DNA of 64,000 nt from Caballeronia terrestris (lineage in GTDB: Bacteria > Pseudomonadota > Gammaproteobacteria > Burkholderiales > Burkholderiaceae), in assembly GCF_001544515.1 (NCBI RefSeq), contig NZ_FCOL02000026.1, forward strand, positions 22,169 through 86,168. Direction: 5' to 3'. The notes below the pieces were generated by a model, which was not told where the DNA came from, searched no databases, and worked only from the letters and a program-made list of their open reading frames with translations. The translations under genes and the position numbers were made by a program. Positions 36,588 to 44,710 of this stretch are shown piece after piece (within the stretch, counting starts at the first letter, position 1; each line of letters opens with the position of its first letter).

Positions 36588-37472
36588 ATGACACAAATTT
36601 CTTCTGGCTGTCCGATGGGGTATGGCGCTTCCGACCAGCAGCCCTCGAAAGAGGAAGGCTGGCACGACGCCAAGCTCGATTTCTCGGACGCGATGAGTTA
36701 CGGCGATTACCTGTCGCTCGATTCGATCCTGTCGGCGCAGCATCCGCTCTCGCCCGATCACAACGAGATGCTGTTCATCGTGCAGCATCAGACGAGCGAG
36801 CTCTGGATGAAGCTCGCGCTGTACGAATTGCGCGCGGCGCTCGCCGCGGTTCAGCGCGACGAGTTGCCGCCAGCGTTCAAGATGCTCGCGCGCGTGTCGC
36901 GGATTTTCGAGCAGCTCGTGCAGGCGTGGAGCGTCCTCTCGACGATGACGCCCTCCGAATACACGGCGATGCGGCCGTATCTGGGGGCGTCGTCGGGGTT
37001 TCAATCGCATCAGTATCGGCAGATCGAGTTTTTGCTCGGGAACAAGAACGAGCAGATGCTGAAGCCTTATGCGCATCGGGAGGCTGTGCTGGCCGAGGTG
37101 CAGGCAACTCTGGAAGCACCTTCGTTTTACGACGAAGTGATTCGGCTGTTAGCGCGACGCGGCTTTCCGATCGCGCCGGAGCGCCTGAACCGCGATTTCA
37201 CCCAGCCCACGACGCATGACGCGTCGGTCGAGGCGGCCTGGCTGAAGGTTTATCAGGAGCCTTCGCAGAATTGGGAGCTTTATGAGATGGCGGAGGAGTT
37301 GGTCGATCTGGAGGATGCGTTCCGGCAATGGCGCTTCCGGCATGTGACGACGGTCGAGCGGATCATCGGCTTCAAGCAAGGCACAGGCGGGACAAACGGC
37401 GCGCCCTATCTGCGCAAGATGCTCGATGTCGTGCTGTTTCCGGAGTTGTGGCATGTGAGGACGGTGCTGTAA
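36588..37472 (+). CDS. kynA: Tryptophan 2,3-dioxygenase
   Basis: 294 residues. This heme enzyme opens the indole ring of tryptophan to N-formylkynurenine, the first step of the pathway. The distal histidine region FIVQHQTSELWMKLALYEL and the proximal heme-ligand region FRHVTTVERIIGFKQGTGGTNG are complete. Last gene of the kyn operon. The 225 bases after it hold no supported gene. Confidence 0.97.
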   Translation: MTQISSGCPMGYGASDQQPSKEEGWHDAKLDFSDAMSYGDYLSLDSILSAQHPLSPDHNEMLFIVQHQTSELWMKLALYELRAALAAVQRDELPPAFKMLARVSRIFEQLVQAWSVLSTMTPSEYTAMRPYLGASSGFQSHQYRQIEFLLGNKNEQMLKPYAHREAVLAEVQATLEAPSFYDEVIRLLARRGFPIAPERLNRDFTQPTTHDASVEAAWLKVYQEPSQNWELYEMAEELVDLEDAFRQWRFRHVTTVERIIGFKQGTGGTNGAPYLRKMLDVVLFPELWHVRTVL

Positions 37473-37696
37473 AAATGAAGCTAACGCATCAGCCATTCTA
37501 GCCACACTGCTATTTCATCCTGATTTGATAGCGCCTCCGTTTTAAACCGAATGAAGCGGAGATGCGCGGTTTTTCTCAAACGCCTGACGAGCCTGAAATA
37601 CGTGCAACCCATGCACTTATACGCAAACCGAATGGGATAGCGTTTGCGGCCCGATTCACTAACAGTTAAACCGCCTCCCATCAACTCTCGTCAAAA

Positions 37697-38485
37697 TCAC
37701 GCCAGCCGCCCCGCCAACGCCCGCAACTTCGGCCCAATAACCTCACGAAAATAACCCTCCCCCATCGAAGACGCCGGTCCGCTGCTGCTCAGCACGAGCC
37801 ATCGACCGTTGCGGACATCTCGAAACGGCGCGGCGATTGCGTTGACGTCGTCATGCCAGTCGCGAAACGAATAGCAGCAGCCGTCGCGGGCAAAATCCTC
37901 GACGGCTTGTTCCGCCGCATTCACTAGCGCCAGCCCATCGGCACCGGCCGCGCCGCCCAGCTCCTCCAGCATCGCCGCGCGCACCGCAGGCTCCTGCACC
38001 GCGAGATACGCGCGGCCCATCGAACTCGTCAGCATCGAAAGACGCGAACCGGGCGCGAGACCAAGCGTCAGCGCCGTCTCGCTGCGAATCGTTTCGAGAT
38101 AGATCATGTCCATCCCGTCACGGCATCCCAGCGACACCGCCGCCCCGATCTCGCGCGCCAGCTCGCGCATGTGCGGCCGCGCGAGTTCCAGCGTGTCGGC
38201 GCCCGCAAGCAGTGCGAATCCTAGCGACAGCACGCCCGTATCGAGCGCGTATTTGCCGGCGGCTTCATCGAAACGCAGGTAGCCGAGCGTCGTGAGGGTA
38301 TAGGCGAGCCGGTTGACCGTCGCCTTCGGCAGGCCGGTGCGCTCGGCAAAGTCGCGGTTGCCGAGCAGGACCTCGCCCGGCCGGAACGCCCGCAGCATGT
38401 CCAGCCCACGCGCCAACGCAACGACGAACTTGCGCTCGTCGATTGCAGTGTCCGGCGGCAGATTGCGGTTGGAAGCCTTCAGCAT
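37697..38485 (-). CDS. IclR family transcriptional regulator
   Basis: 262 residues from the ATG at 38485 (a TTG three bases upstream is also in frame). The N-terminal winged helix (ALARGLDMLRAFRPGE...RTGLPKATVNRLAYTLTTLGYLRFD) is followed by the effector-binding domain (MRELAREIGAAVSLGCRDGMDMIYLE, SSMGRAYLA). It is divergent from gcdH, with a perfect 17-base palindrome between them, so it very probably controls gcdH. The effector is unknown. Confidence 0.9.
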   Translation of the reverse strand: MLKASNRNLPPDTAIDERKFVVALARGLDMLRAFRPGEVLLGNRDFAERTGLPKATVNRLAYTLTTLGYLRFDEAAGKYALDTGVLSLGFALLAGADTLELARPHMRELAREIGAAVSLGCRDGMDMIYLETIRSETALTLGLAPGSRLSMLTSSMGRAYLAVQEPAVRAAMLEELGGAAGADGLALVNAAEQAVEDFARDGCCYSFRDWHDDVNAIAAPFRDVRNGRWLVLSSSGPASSMGEGYFREVIGPKLRALAGRLA

Positions 38486-38520
38486 CAAGTGCTAAACTCC
38501 ATCGTGATTTGCAAAACATT

Positions 38521-38537
38521 GTTCCGCATAGCGGAAC
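38521..38537. promoter_or_regulatory. Probable IclR-type operator in the IclR/gcdH divergent region
   Basis: GTTCCGC ATA GCGGAAC is a perfect 7-bp inverted repeat with a 3-base spacer, 20 bases before the gcdH ATG. Its form is typical for IclR-family sites. Confidence 0.7.
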
Positions 38538-38557
38538 TTAAGTCAAGGAGAACGCAC

Positions 38558-39748
38558 ATGGCCGACGCCGCCCGATTCAACTGGGAAGACCCCTTGCTGC
38601 TCGATCATCAGTTGAGCGACGAAGAACGCATGATCCGCGACGCCGCGCGCGCCTACGCGCAAGACAAGCTCCAGCCGCGCGTGACGGCGGCGTTCCGCGA
38701 AGAGAGAACCGATCCTGCGATCTTTCGCGAGATGGGCGAACTCGGCCTGCTCGGCCCGACGATCCCCGAGCAGTACGGCGGCCCCGGCCTGAACTACGTG
38801 AGCTACGGCCTGATCGCGCGCGAAGTGGAACGCGTGGATTCGGGGTATCGGTCGATGATGTCGGTGCAGTCGTCGCTCGTGATGGTGCCGATCAACGCGT
38901 TCGGCACCGACGCGCAAAAGGAAAAGTACCTGCCAAAGCTCGCGACGGGCGAATGGATCGGCTGCTTCGGCCTCACCGAACCGAACGCCGGTTCAGACCC
39001 GGCCAGCATGACGACTCGCGCAAAAAAGGTGAACGGCGGCTACTCGCTCTCGGGATCGAAGATGTGGATCTCGAACTCGCCGATCGCCGATGTGTTCGTC
39101 GTCTGGGCGAAACTCGAGGAAGACGGCCGCGACGAGATCCGCGGCTTCGTTCTCGAAAAAGGCTGGAAGGGCCTGTCGGCGCCGGCGATTCACGGCAAGG
39201 TCGGTTTGCGCGCGTCGATCACCGGCGAAGTCGTGATGGACGAAGTCTTCGTGCCCGAGGAAAACCTGTTTCCGGAAGTGCGCGGCCTCAAAGGCCCGTT
39301 CACCTGCCTGAACTCGGCGCGCTACGGCATCGCGTGGGGCGCGCTCGGCGCGGCTGAAGCATGCTGGCACACGGCGCGGCAATACACGCTCGACCGCAAG
39401 CAGTTCGGCCGGCCGCTCGCTGCCAACCAGTTGATTCAAAAGAAACTCGCCGACATGCAGACCGAAATCACGCTCGGCCTGCAAGGCGTGCTGCGCCTCG
39501 GCCGCATGAAGGACGAAGGCACGGCCGCCGTCGAAATCACGTCGATCATGAAGCGCAATTCGTGCGGCAAAGCGCTGGACATCGCCCGCCTCGCGCGCGA
39601 CATGCTCGGCGGCAACGGTATCTCCGATGAATTCGGCGTCGCGCGCCACCTCGTGAATCTGGAAGTCGTCAACACGTACGAAGGCACGCACGATATTCAC
39701 GCGCTGATCCTCGGGCGCGCACAGACGGGCATTCAGGCGTTCTTCTGA
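38558..39748 (+). CDS. gcdH: Glutaryl-CoA dehydrogenase
   Basis: 396 residues from the ATG at 38558, chosen for its AAGGAG site; the frame is open from 38489. GcdH oxidises and decarboxylates glutaryl-CoA to crotonyl-CoA, in lysine and related catabolism. The acyl-CoA dehydrogenase layout is clear: QYGGPGLNYVSYGLIARE, CFGLTEPNAGSDPASM, RYGIAWGALGAAEACW, and the catalytic glutamate in VNTYEGTHDIHALILGRAQTG. The first FGLTEPN and YRSMMSVQSSLVM blocks fit the glutaryl-CoA branch. A terminator follows. Confidence 0.93.
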   Translation: MADAARFNWEDPLLLDHQLSDEERMIRDAARAYAQDKLQPRVTAAFREERTDPAIFREMGELGLLGPTIPEQYGGPGLNYVSYGLIAREVERVDSGYRSMMSVQSSLVMVPINAFGTDAQKEKYLPKLATGEWIGCFGLTEPNAGSDPASMTTRAKKVNGGYSLSGSKMWISNSPIADVFVVWAKLEEDGRDEIRGFVLEKGWKGLSAPAIHGKVGLRASITGEVVMDEVFVPEENLFPEVRGLKGPFTCLNSARYGIAWGALGAAEACWHTARQYTLDRKQFGRPLAANQLIQKKLADMQTEITLGLQGVLRLGRMKDEGTAAVEITSIMKRNSCGKALDIARLARDMLGGNGISDEFGVARHLVNLEVVNTYEGTHDIHALILGRAQTGIQAFF

Positions 39749-39769
39749 CGTCCTGCGCGCTTTCATGGG

Positions 39770-39802
39770 AGGCCAACGCGAACGTCTGCGTTGGCCTTTT
39801 TT
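39770..39802 (+). terminator. Rho-independent terminator of gcdH
   Basis: AGGCCAACGC and GCGTTGGCCT form the stem around an 8-base loop, then a run of T. Confidence 0.85.
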
Positions 39803-40026
39803 GTTAAACATCGGCTTAACCGTTGTAATTTTAAGTCGCTCGCGGAAACTTTTGCGGGCCAGATCGTCTCCATTCATGGACATGCGTTTGACACGGCCGC
39901 GCAGCGCTGTTCGGCGCGGCGGGAACGAAACATGCGTTCCGTGGTTTTCATGAACCCGGAGGGTGCTCGTCAGCGACCGCATCTTTGGTTACGATTCCCG
40001 TAGCCTCACCCCGATTGGAGTCATCA

Positions 40027-40329
40027 ATGTCAGAAATCAATAAGGAGCGATTCATGTCGGATATCAAAACCGTTCTCTCCGATGCAGAAGACCTGCTGAA
40101 GCAGGCTGCCAGCGCGACCGGCGAGCGTGCGTCCGAACTACGCGAGACCGCTCTGACGAAGTTGAAGCAAGCCAAGGAAAAGGCAGCGGACGCGCAGGTC
40201 GTGGTCGTCGAACGAGGCAAGAAGGCCGCACGTGCTACCGACGATTACGTGCACGAGCATCCGTGGGCGTCGATCGGCATCGCGGCGGGCGTGGGCGTCG
40301 TGATCGGCTTGCTGATCAATCGCCGCTGA
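40027..40329 (+). CDS. DUF883 family (YqjD/ElaB-like) membrane-anchored protein
   Basis: 100 residues from the ATG at 40027; a second ATG at 40054, with its own AAGGAG, would give 91. The N-terminal two thirds is a charged amphipathic helix (DIKTVLSDAEDLLKQAASATGERASELRETAL). The C-terminus has HPWASIGIAAGVGVVIGLLINRR, the single membrane helix with GxxxG-like spacing seen in YqjD. E. coli YqjD binds stationary-phase ribosomes at the membrane; the role here is inferred. First of a YqjD-YqjE-YqjK-like trio. Confidence 0.9.
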   Translation: MSEINKERFMSDIKTVLSDAEDLLKQAASATGERASELRETALTKLKQAKEKAADAQVVVVERGKKAARATDDYVHEHPWASIGIAAGVGVVIGLLINRR

Positions 40330-40493
40330 AGCTGATGCAGCGGGCATGGCCTGTCGATTGCTCAGGTTCTTGCCAACGATAGCGGCAGCCAAGCGCCTTT
40401 GGTACGCAGCGGCCCTGTCATCCGCGCCGGCCGGTCCGCATCTGGACCGGCCGGTCCCACTCAGCGCCACCCAACGCGCCTCGCGCCCACGCC

Positions 40494-40874
40494 ATGACGA
40501 CTGAAAGGCCATCGCAGCAATCGTCCCCCGGACCCTTGCGCCGCATTCTGAGTTCCACATTCGCCATCTTCGAGACGCGCCTCGAGTTGCTCGGCATCGA
40601 GTTGCAGGAGGAAAAGGAGCGCCTGATCGGCGTGCTGTTCCTGGGTCTCGCGGCAATGATGCTCACCATGATGGCCCTGATCACCCTGACGGTCCTGATC
40701 GCCATCTTTTTCTGGGACACCTATCGGTGGCAGTCGCTCGCGGGCATCACGCTGGCCTACGTACTCGTTGCCGCGTTCTGCGGAATAAAGGCGCGCAACG
40801 GCCTGCGCGACGCTCCGAACATGTTCGACGAGACGCTTTCCGAGTTCCGCAAGGATCGGGATACGTTCCGCTGA
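40494..40874 (+). CDS. Phage-holin-family membrane protein, YqjE-like
   Basis: 126 residues. Two adjacent hydrophobic helices (LIGVLFLGLAAMMLTMMALITLTVLIAIFFW and SLAGITLAYVLVAAFCGI) sit behind the amphipathic segment IFETRLELLGIELQEEKERL, the YqjE signature. Despite the family name there is no lysis context. It is the middle gene of the trio. Confidence 0.88.
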   Translation: MTTERPSQQSSPGPLRRILSSTFAIFETRLELLGIELQEEKERLIGVLFLGLAAMMLTMMALITLTVLIAIFFWDTYRWQSLAGITLAYVLVAAFCGIKARNGLRDAPNMFDETLSEFRKDRDTFR

Positions 40875-40920
40875 AGCCGCCTTTCACGAAACCGCCGACA
40901 TTCAACGAGCCCGCACCGAC

Positions 40921-41433
40921 ATGAGCCAATCCGACGACACCTTCAAAGCACAAAAACGCGCCCAGGCTCACAAACTGAGCACGCCGCACATGCGCGCCCT
41001 GCGCAAGGAATTGCTGATCGCGCGCGCGGACGTCGAGCGCATGGAGATCGCCCAGGCCACGACCGACCTGCGCTATTCGGTCACGCATTTCAGTTTTCTG
41101 AAGATGCTGATTCCCGGGCGCAAGGCGGGCGGCTTCGGCAAAGGCCGCGCGGCAAGCAGCGGCGGTGGCATTTTGTCGCTGCTGACCGGGCTTCTCTCGG
41201 GCGGCAATCTCGGCAGCTTCACCACGCTGCTGCGGCAATATCCGATCATCGGATCGGTCGCTTCGCTGCTTCTCACCAAGCCTGTCCGGACCAAAATCCT
41301 GCGCGGCGCCAAGCCCGCGCTCAAGTGGGGTGGCCTCGGGCTCGTCGTCTGGGAAGGCTTTCGCGTGTGGCAGCAGATGAAGGCCACGTCCACCGAAACA
41401 TCGACCGACGCCGTCGATCCCACTGTCTTCTGA
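40921..41433 (+). CDS. YqjK-position protein, DUF3318-like
   Basis: 170 residues. The N-terminal part is basic and helical (ALRKELLIARADVERMEIAQATTDLR); the middle is glycine-rich with hydrophobic segments (GGGILSLLTGLLSGG, GGLGLVVWEGFRVWQ). It occupies the YqjK position, 46 bases after the YqjE-like gene, and is longer than E. coli YqjK. The family label is tentative. The trio is probably one transcription unit linked to stress or stationary phase. Confidence 0.7.
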   Translation: MSQSDDTFKAQKRAQAHKLSTPHMRALRKELLIARADVERMEIAQATTDLRYSVTHFSFLKMLIPGRKAGGFGKGRAASSGGGILSLLTGLLSGGNLGSFTTLLRQYPIIGSVASLLLTKPVRTKILRGAKPALKWGGLGLVVWEGFRVWQQMKATSTETSTDAVDPTVF

Positions 41434-41438
41434 GCTTT

Positions 41439-41885
41439 TCATCGGCTGCCCCAGCAAGTTGCTGTCTGTGACGGCCCAATTTCGGCCGATGTGCGATTCG
41501 AGCGCGCACCCGTTGCATCGATGACGAAGACGCCGCACGCGTCGTTCTGCATCGGGCCGGGCGCGAGCGGCTCCGCTTCGATCGCATAGCCGCCGTTCGT
41601 CGACGATTCTGCCAGAAGCTTCAACCGATACACTGCCTCACCGTTCGCCGGCGCCTGATCGAAGCCCGCCGGCAACGACGGCCCTTCGGTGCTGGCCGCC
41701 GTCTGCACAACCCGAGCCGTCTCGACGAACTGCGCCGCGCGATACAGCGCCGTCGCCGCCTCAACGCGATGCGCTTTCGCGACATGCGTCCGGTACGCCG
41801 GAATCGCGAACGTAGCGATGATCGCGGCCACGCCGAGCGCGATCATCAATTCGAGCAGCGTAAAACCTCGCTGTGCCGGAATCAT
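41439..41885 (-). CDS. Type IV pilin-like protein, PilE family
   Basis: 148 residues. A type III prepilin leader (MIPAQRG, cleavage before FTLLELMIALGVAAIIATFAIPAY) is followed by the pilin helix and a beta domain with two cysteines (NDAC, TATC) able to form the D-region disulfide. It is the last gene of the minor-pilin cluster, 12 bases after pilX. PilE-type minor pilins prime pilus assembly with FimT, PilV, PilW and PilX. Convergent with the YqjK-position gene, five bases apart. Confidence 0.88.
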   Translation of the reverse strand: MIPAQRGFTLLELMIALGVAAIIATFAIPAYRTHVAKAHRVEAATALYRAAQFVETARVVQTAASTEGPSLPAGFDQAPANGEAVYRLKLLAESSTNGGYAIEAEPLAPGPMQNDACGVFVIDATGARSNRTSAEIGPSQTATCWGSR

Positions 41886-41897
41886 TTTCGATTGTCC

Positions 41898-42395
41898 TCA
41901 AAAAGGTTTTGCGACGACGCGCCGCCACCGGCGTGTAGTGCCGCTTTCCGCGATTTCGATCTGCAATTGCAGCCACGCCTCGGAATCTTTAGTCGATCCG
42001 AAACCTCGCGCGGTGAGCAGATAAGAAGCGCCTTTGCCCGGCCGCGACCACGCTTCGATCAGGCATTGCGGCGTTCGAGCGGCGTGAGGCCACGTTACGA
42101 ACGGCGCAATCGCCAAGGCGCTCGCGCCCTCAAACGATGCCTTCAGCCGCCATCGAACCGGCTCACCAGCCGGCGCGTCCTGCGTCAACTCGGGCGAATC
42201 GATGACGATCCGGCTGCATCTCGCGAGCGCGCTGTCCGCGCCGTGAAACGCCTGGATGCGATCGCGCAGGCTTGCTGCAGCGCGCGTCGCGACGATCGAC
42301 GATTCGAGCCACGCGCCGGCCGTGACCAGCATCATCGACGAGAGGAGCAGCACGATCGGCAGGACCATGCCGCGTGACCTTGCGCGCCGCTTCAT
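41898..42395 (-). CDS. Minor pilin assembly protein, PilX type
   Basis: 165 residues from the ATG at 42395. The short basic leader (MKRRARSRG) precedes MVLPIVLLLSSMMLVTAGAWLES, the PilX form of the prepilin segment, which lacks the usual FTLIE at the cleavage site. The rest is a globular pilin domain with cysteines. Its ATG overlaps the pilW stop by four bases. In most clusters pilY1 follows pilX; here pilE follows directly. Confidence 0.82.
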   Translation of the reverse strand: MKRRARSRGMVLPIVLLLSSMMLVTAGAWLESSIVATRAAASLRDRIQAFHGADSALARCSRIVIDSPELTQDAPAGEPVRWRLKASFEGASALAIAPFVTWPHAARTPQCLIEAWSRPGKGASYLLTARGFGSTKDSEAWLQLQIEIAESGTTRRWRRVVAKPF

Positions 42396-43153
42396 GTTTG
42401 GCTCCCGTTTCTTATCGCGACGCGCCGCCAGAACACTTGGCGCGTGCGGGCGTCCGGGGCGAGCACGATCGAGCCGTCGCAATCGACGTAATTTCGTTTT
42501 GCCGCCCCGAGCACATCTCCGCGCACCACTACGCAGACGTCGGCCGCGAATACTCTGGACCAGCGGTCGCGCGGGACGGCGGCGGAGTCGACGGAACTTG
42601 ACGCGTCCTTCAGCCACCAGCCGATGCGCAGCCGCTCGATCCCTTCGACGACCGGTTGCGCCTGCTTGCCCACGCCTTCGCAATACAGCTCAGGCTCGCT
42701 GGTGGAACTGCTCGCCTTCGCGTAGAAGCGGTTGGTGACAGTCGCGCCCGCGGCCTGTCCAAGACAATCGGTCGGCGCGCCGGACGACGTCGGCCACGTC
42801 GAAACGGCATCAGCGGCGTAGCGGATCGAGACGCCATCCGAGCGGCTCGCGAGCGATTCGCAGGCGGGCGCATCGTCGGTTCCGTACGCGCGGCCCTGCG
42901 AGCAGCCGAAGAGCGCCGGCCCGGCATCGGCGCCGAGCGGCGCGAACGCGGCCATCTGCAACTGCTGGCCAATGAGATCCAGCGCTGCGGTCGCGGCGTC
43001 GTGCATGCGCGCGGCGTCGGCGGCGCGCTCGTGCGACGCGCGCTGTCCGCGATACAGCGAAAGCGCCGCGACTACGACGAGGAGCCCGAGCGCCATCGAT
43101 ATCGTGAGTTCGAGCAGCGTGTGGCCGCGAGTTTTGGGTTGGAGTCTGGTCAT
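42392..43153 (-). CDS. Minor pilin, PilW type
   Basis: 253 residues from the ATG at 43153. Leader MTRLQPKTRG, then HTLLELTISMALGLLVVVAALSLY, a class III signal with His rather than Phe at +1. The large globular part (CSQGRAYGTDDAPACESLASRSDGVSIRY) matches PilW-type minor pilins. It overlaps pilV and pilX by ATGA junctions. Confidence 0.85.
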   Translation of the reverse strand: MTRLQPKTRGHTLLELTISMALGLLVVVAALSLYRGQRASHERAADAARMHDAATAALDLIGQQLQMAAFAPLGADAGPALFGCSQGRAYGTDDAPACESLASRSDGVSIRYAADAVSTWPTSSGAPTDCLGQAAGATVTNRFYAKASSSTSEPELYCEGVGKQAQPVVEGIERLRIGWWLKDASSSVDSAAVPRDRWSRVFAADVCVVVRGDVLGAAKRNYVDCDGSIVLAPDARTRQVFWRRVAIRNGSQT

Positions 43154-43527
43154 CGCGCGAAACTCAACACGACGCATGCTTTTTTGATCTGCGGCTCGGC
43201 GCAGGTATCGTCCGCATGCCAGCTCACCACGGCGACGCGCACGCCGTCCGCCTGGTCGAGCACGGCGACATCGCCCTGCGGCAGCATCGACGCCGCCCGC
43301 GAACGCCACTGCGCGATGACCGGCCCGCGATCCGCGTCGCGCTGTATGGCCTCGGCTACGGAATCGGCGATCAACGCGGCACGCTCACGCGCGAGCACGT
43401 TGCGCTCGCTGCGCGCAATCCACGTCTGCACGGCGATCAGCCCGAGCGCGGTAATGGCGGTCAGCGACAGCGCGATCATCACTTCGATCAGCGAATCGCC
43501 CCGCTGCTTCCAAAGCAAGGCGCTCAT
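43150..43527 (-). CDS. Minor pilin, PilV type
   Basis: 125 residues from the ATG at 43527. Prepilin segment GDSLIEVMIALSLTAITALGLIAVQ fits PilV, with Asp at +1 being unusual (Phe is normal, and S replaces T of FTLIE). The rest is a short globular domain. Its ATG overlaps the fimT stop by four bases (ATGA), so expression would depend on ribosomes finishing fimT, which is frameshifted. Confidence 0.82.
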   Translation of the reverse strand: MSALLWKQRGDSLIEVMIALSLTAITALGLIAVQTWIARSERNVLARERAALIADSVAEAIQRDADRGPVIAQWRSRAASMLPQGDVAVLDQADGVRVAVVSWHADDTCAEPQIKKACVVLSFAR

Positions 43528-44070
43528 GCCGCCGCTCCGCACGCGCCGGGCGTCATGCGCGCACGTCCGCCGGCTGCGAGCCGGATGCAGCGGTTCGCGC
43601 TTGTCGTCGCCAACTTTCCGTTCCGCGCGCTGAAGTCGAAGCTGCGAAAGCCTCCGATCACCTGCCCCGAAGGCGGCGTGAACGACAGATCGGTCGTCGC
43701 GCCCGCGATCGCAATCGATGGCGACGCGGCCTGCGCACGCAGCAGCGTCGGCGCACCATCGCGTTCGACGAAAAGTGCCCAGCCGCACGACCAATCGGCC
43801 GCTCCGCCGTCGCAGGGCTTGCCCGGCGTGAGACTCCGGCGCGCGGCGTCGATACGGCAAAGCGTCACGCGCGCGCCGCGCTTGACCGCTTCGGAACGCG
43901 CGAGAGAAAGCATCGAAACGAGCGCGCGCGCGGGCATCGACCTGGTCGCGCAGGTGCCACGCGACAAAAGAAGGCGTCGCGAACGTCGCGATGATCGCCA
44001 TGACGGCGAGCACGACGGACAGTTCAACGAGCGTAAAACCGGGTGATTTGCGGCGAGGCGTCATCTGCAT
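43524..44070 (-). pseudogene. FimT/GspH-type pseudopilin, frameshifted
   Basis: The N-terminal part from 44070 (alternative ATG 44064) reads a perfect prepilin, KSPGFTLVELSVVLAVMAIIATFATPSF, up to about residue 48. The C-terminal FimT part (LVSMLSLARSEAVKRGARVTLCR, CGWALFVERDG, CIRLAAGGRARM) is in another frame and ends at 43524. The switch is needed at a CG-dinucleotide run (43922-43932). Adding one CG unit, or deleting one C beside it, restores a single frame. As read, the gene makes only a hybrid that runs on out of frame. It may be a real mutation, a slippage-variable site, or a sequencing error. Confidence 0.78.
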
Positions 44071-44221
44071 CCCTCATCGATCGAGTGAAAACAGCGCTCA
44101 ATCTAGAGAGAAAATCTGGCCGCCGCCATCGGCCGAACGGCCGACTACCGGACGTGCGAAAACCTCGACAGACTGCTCGTCGACGTTTTTAACGCACGGG
44201 GAAAATGAAATGCAGAAACGC

Positions 44222-44704
44222 TCAGCGCTTGCGGGAAGTCGATTTCTTCGGCGCGGCGCGCCGGAATTCATCGAGCACGTCTTCGAATTCGGAGACGTCT
44301 TCGAAACGCTTGTAGACGGACGCGAAACGCACGTAGGCGATCGTGTCGAGTTGGCGCAACTCGTTCATCACGAGTTCGCCCAGACGGTCGCTGCGGACTT
44401 CGCGTTCGCCGCTGCCGAGCAACTGATATTCGATGCGGGCGACCGCGGCGTCGATCGCGTCCGCAGCAACCGGGCGCTTTCGCAGCGCCAGTTGCATGCT
44501 CGCGACGATCTTGCCGCGATCGAATTCGGTCCGGCTGCCGTCCTTCTTCACCACCGACGGCAACGCAAGCTCGACCCGCTCGTACGTCGTGAAACGCTTG
44601 TCGCAGGCCGGGCAGCGCCGCCGCCGGCGAATCGCCGCACCGTCTTCGGACACGCGCGAATCGACCACTTGCGTGTCGTCATGACGGCAGAATGGGCAGC
44701 GCAT
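44222..44704 (-). CDS. nrdR: Transcriptional repressor NrdR
   Basis: 160 residues. The N-terminal zinc ribbon has MRCPFCRHDDTQVVDSR and RRRRCPACDKRFTTYER; the ATP-cone follows (LPSVVKKDGSRTEFDRGKI). NrdR represses ribonucleotide reductase genes according to the (d)ATP level; no nrd genes or NrdR boxes are in this window. It is six bases after glyA on the same strand, in the common glyA-nrdR pairing, so it would share the riboswitch-controlled transcript. Confidence 0.96.
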   Translation of the reverse strand: MRCPFCRHDDTQVVDSRVSEDGAAIRRRRRCPACDKRFTTYERVELALPSVVKKDGSRTEFDRGKIVASMQLALRKRPVAADAIDAAVARIEYQLLGSGEREVRSDRLGELVMNELRQLDTIAYVRFASVYKRFEDVSEFEDVLDEFRRAAPKKSTSRKR

Positions 44705-44710
44705 CGCGGC

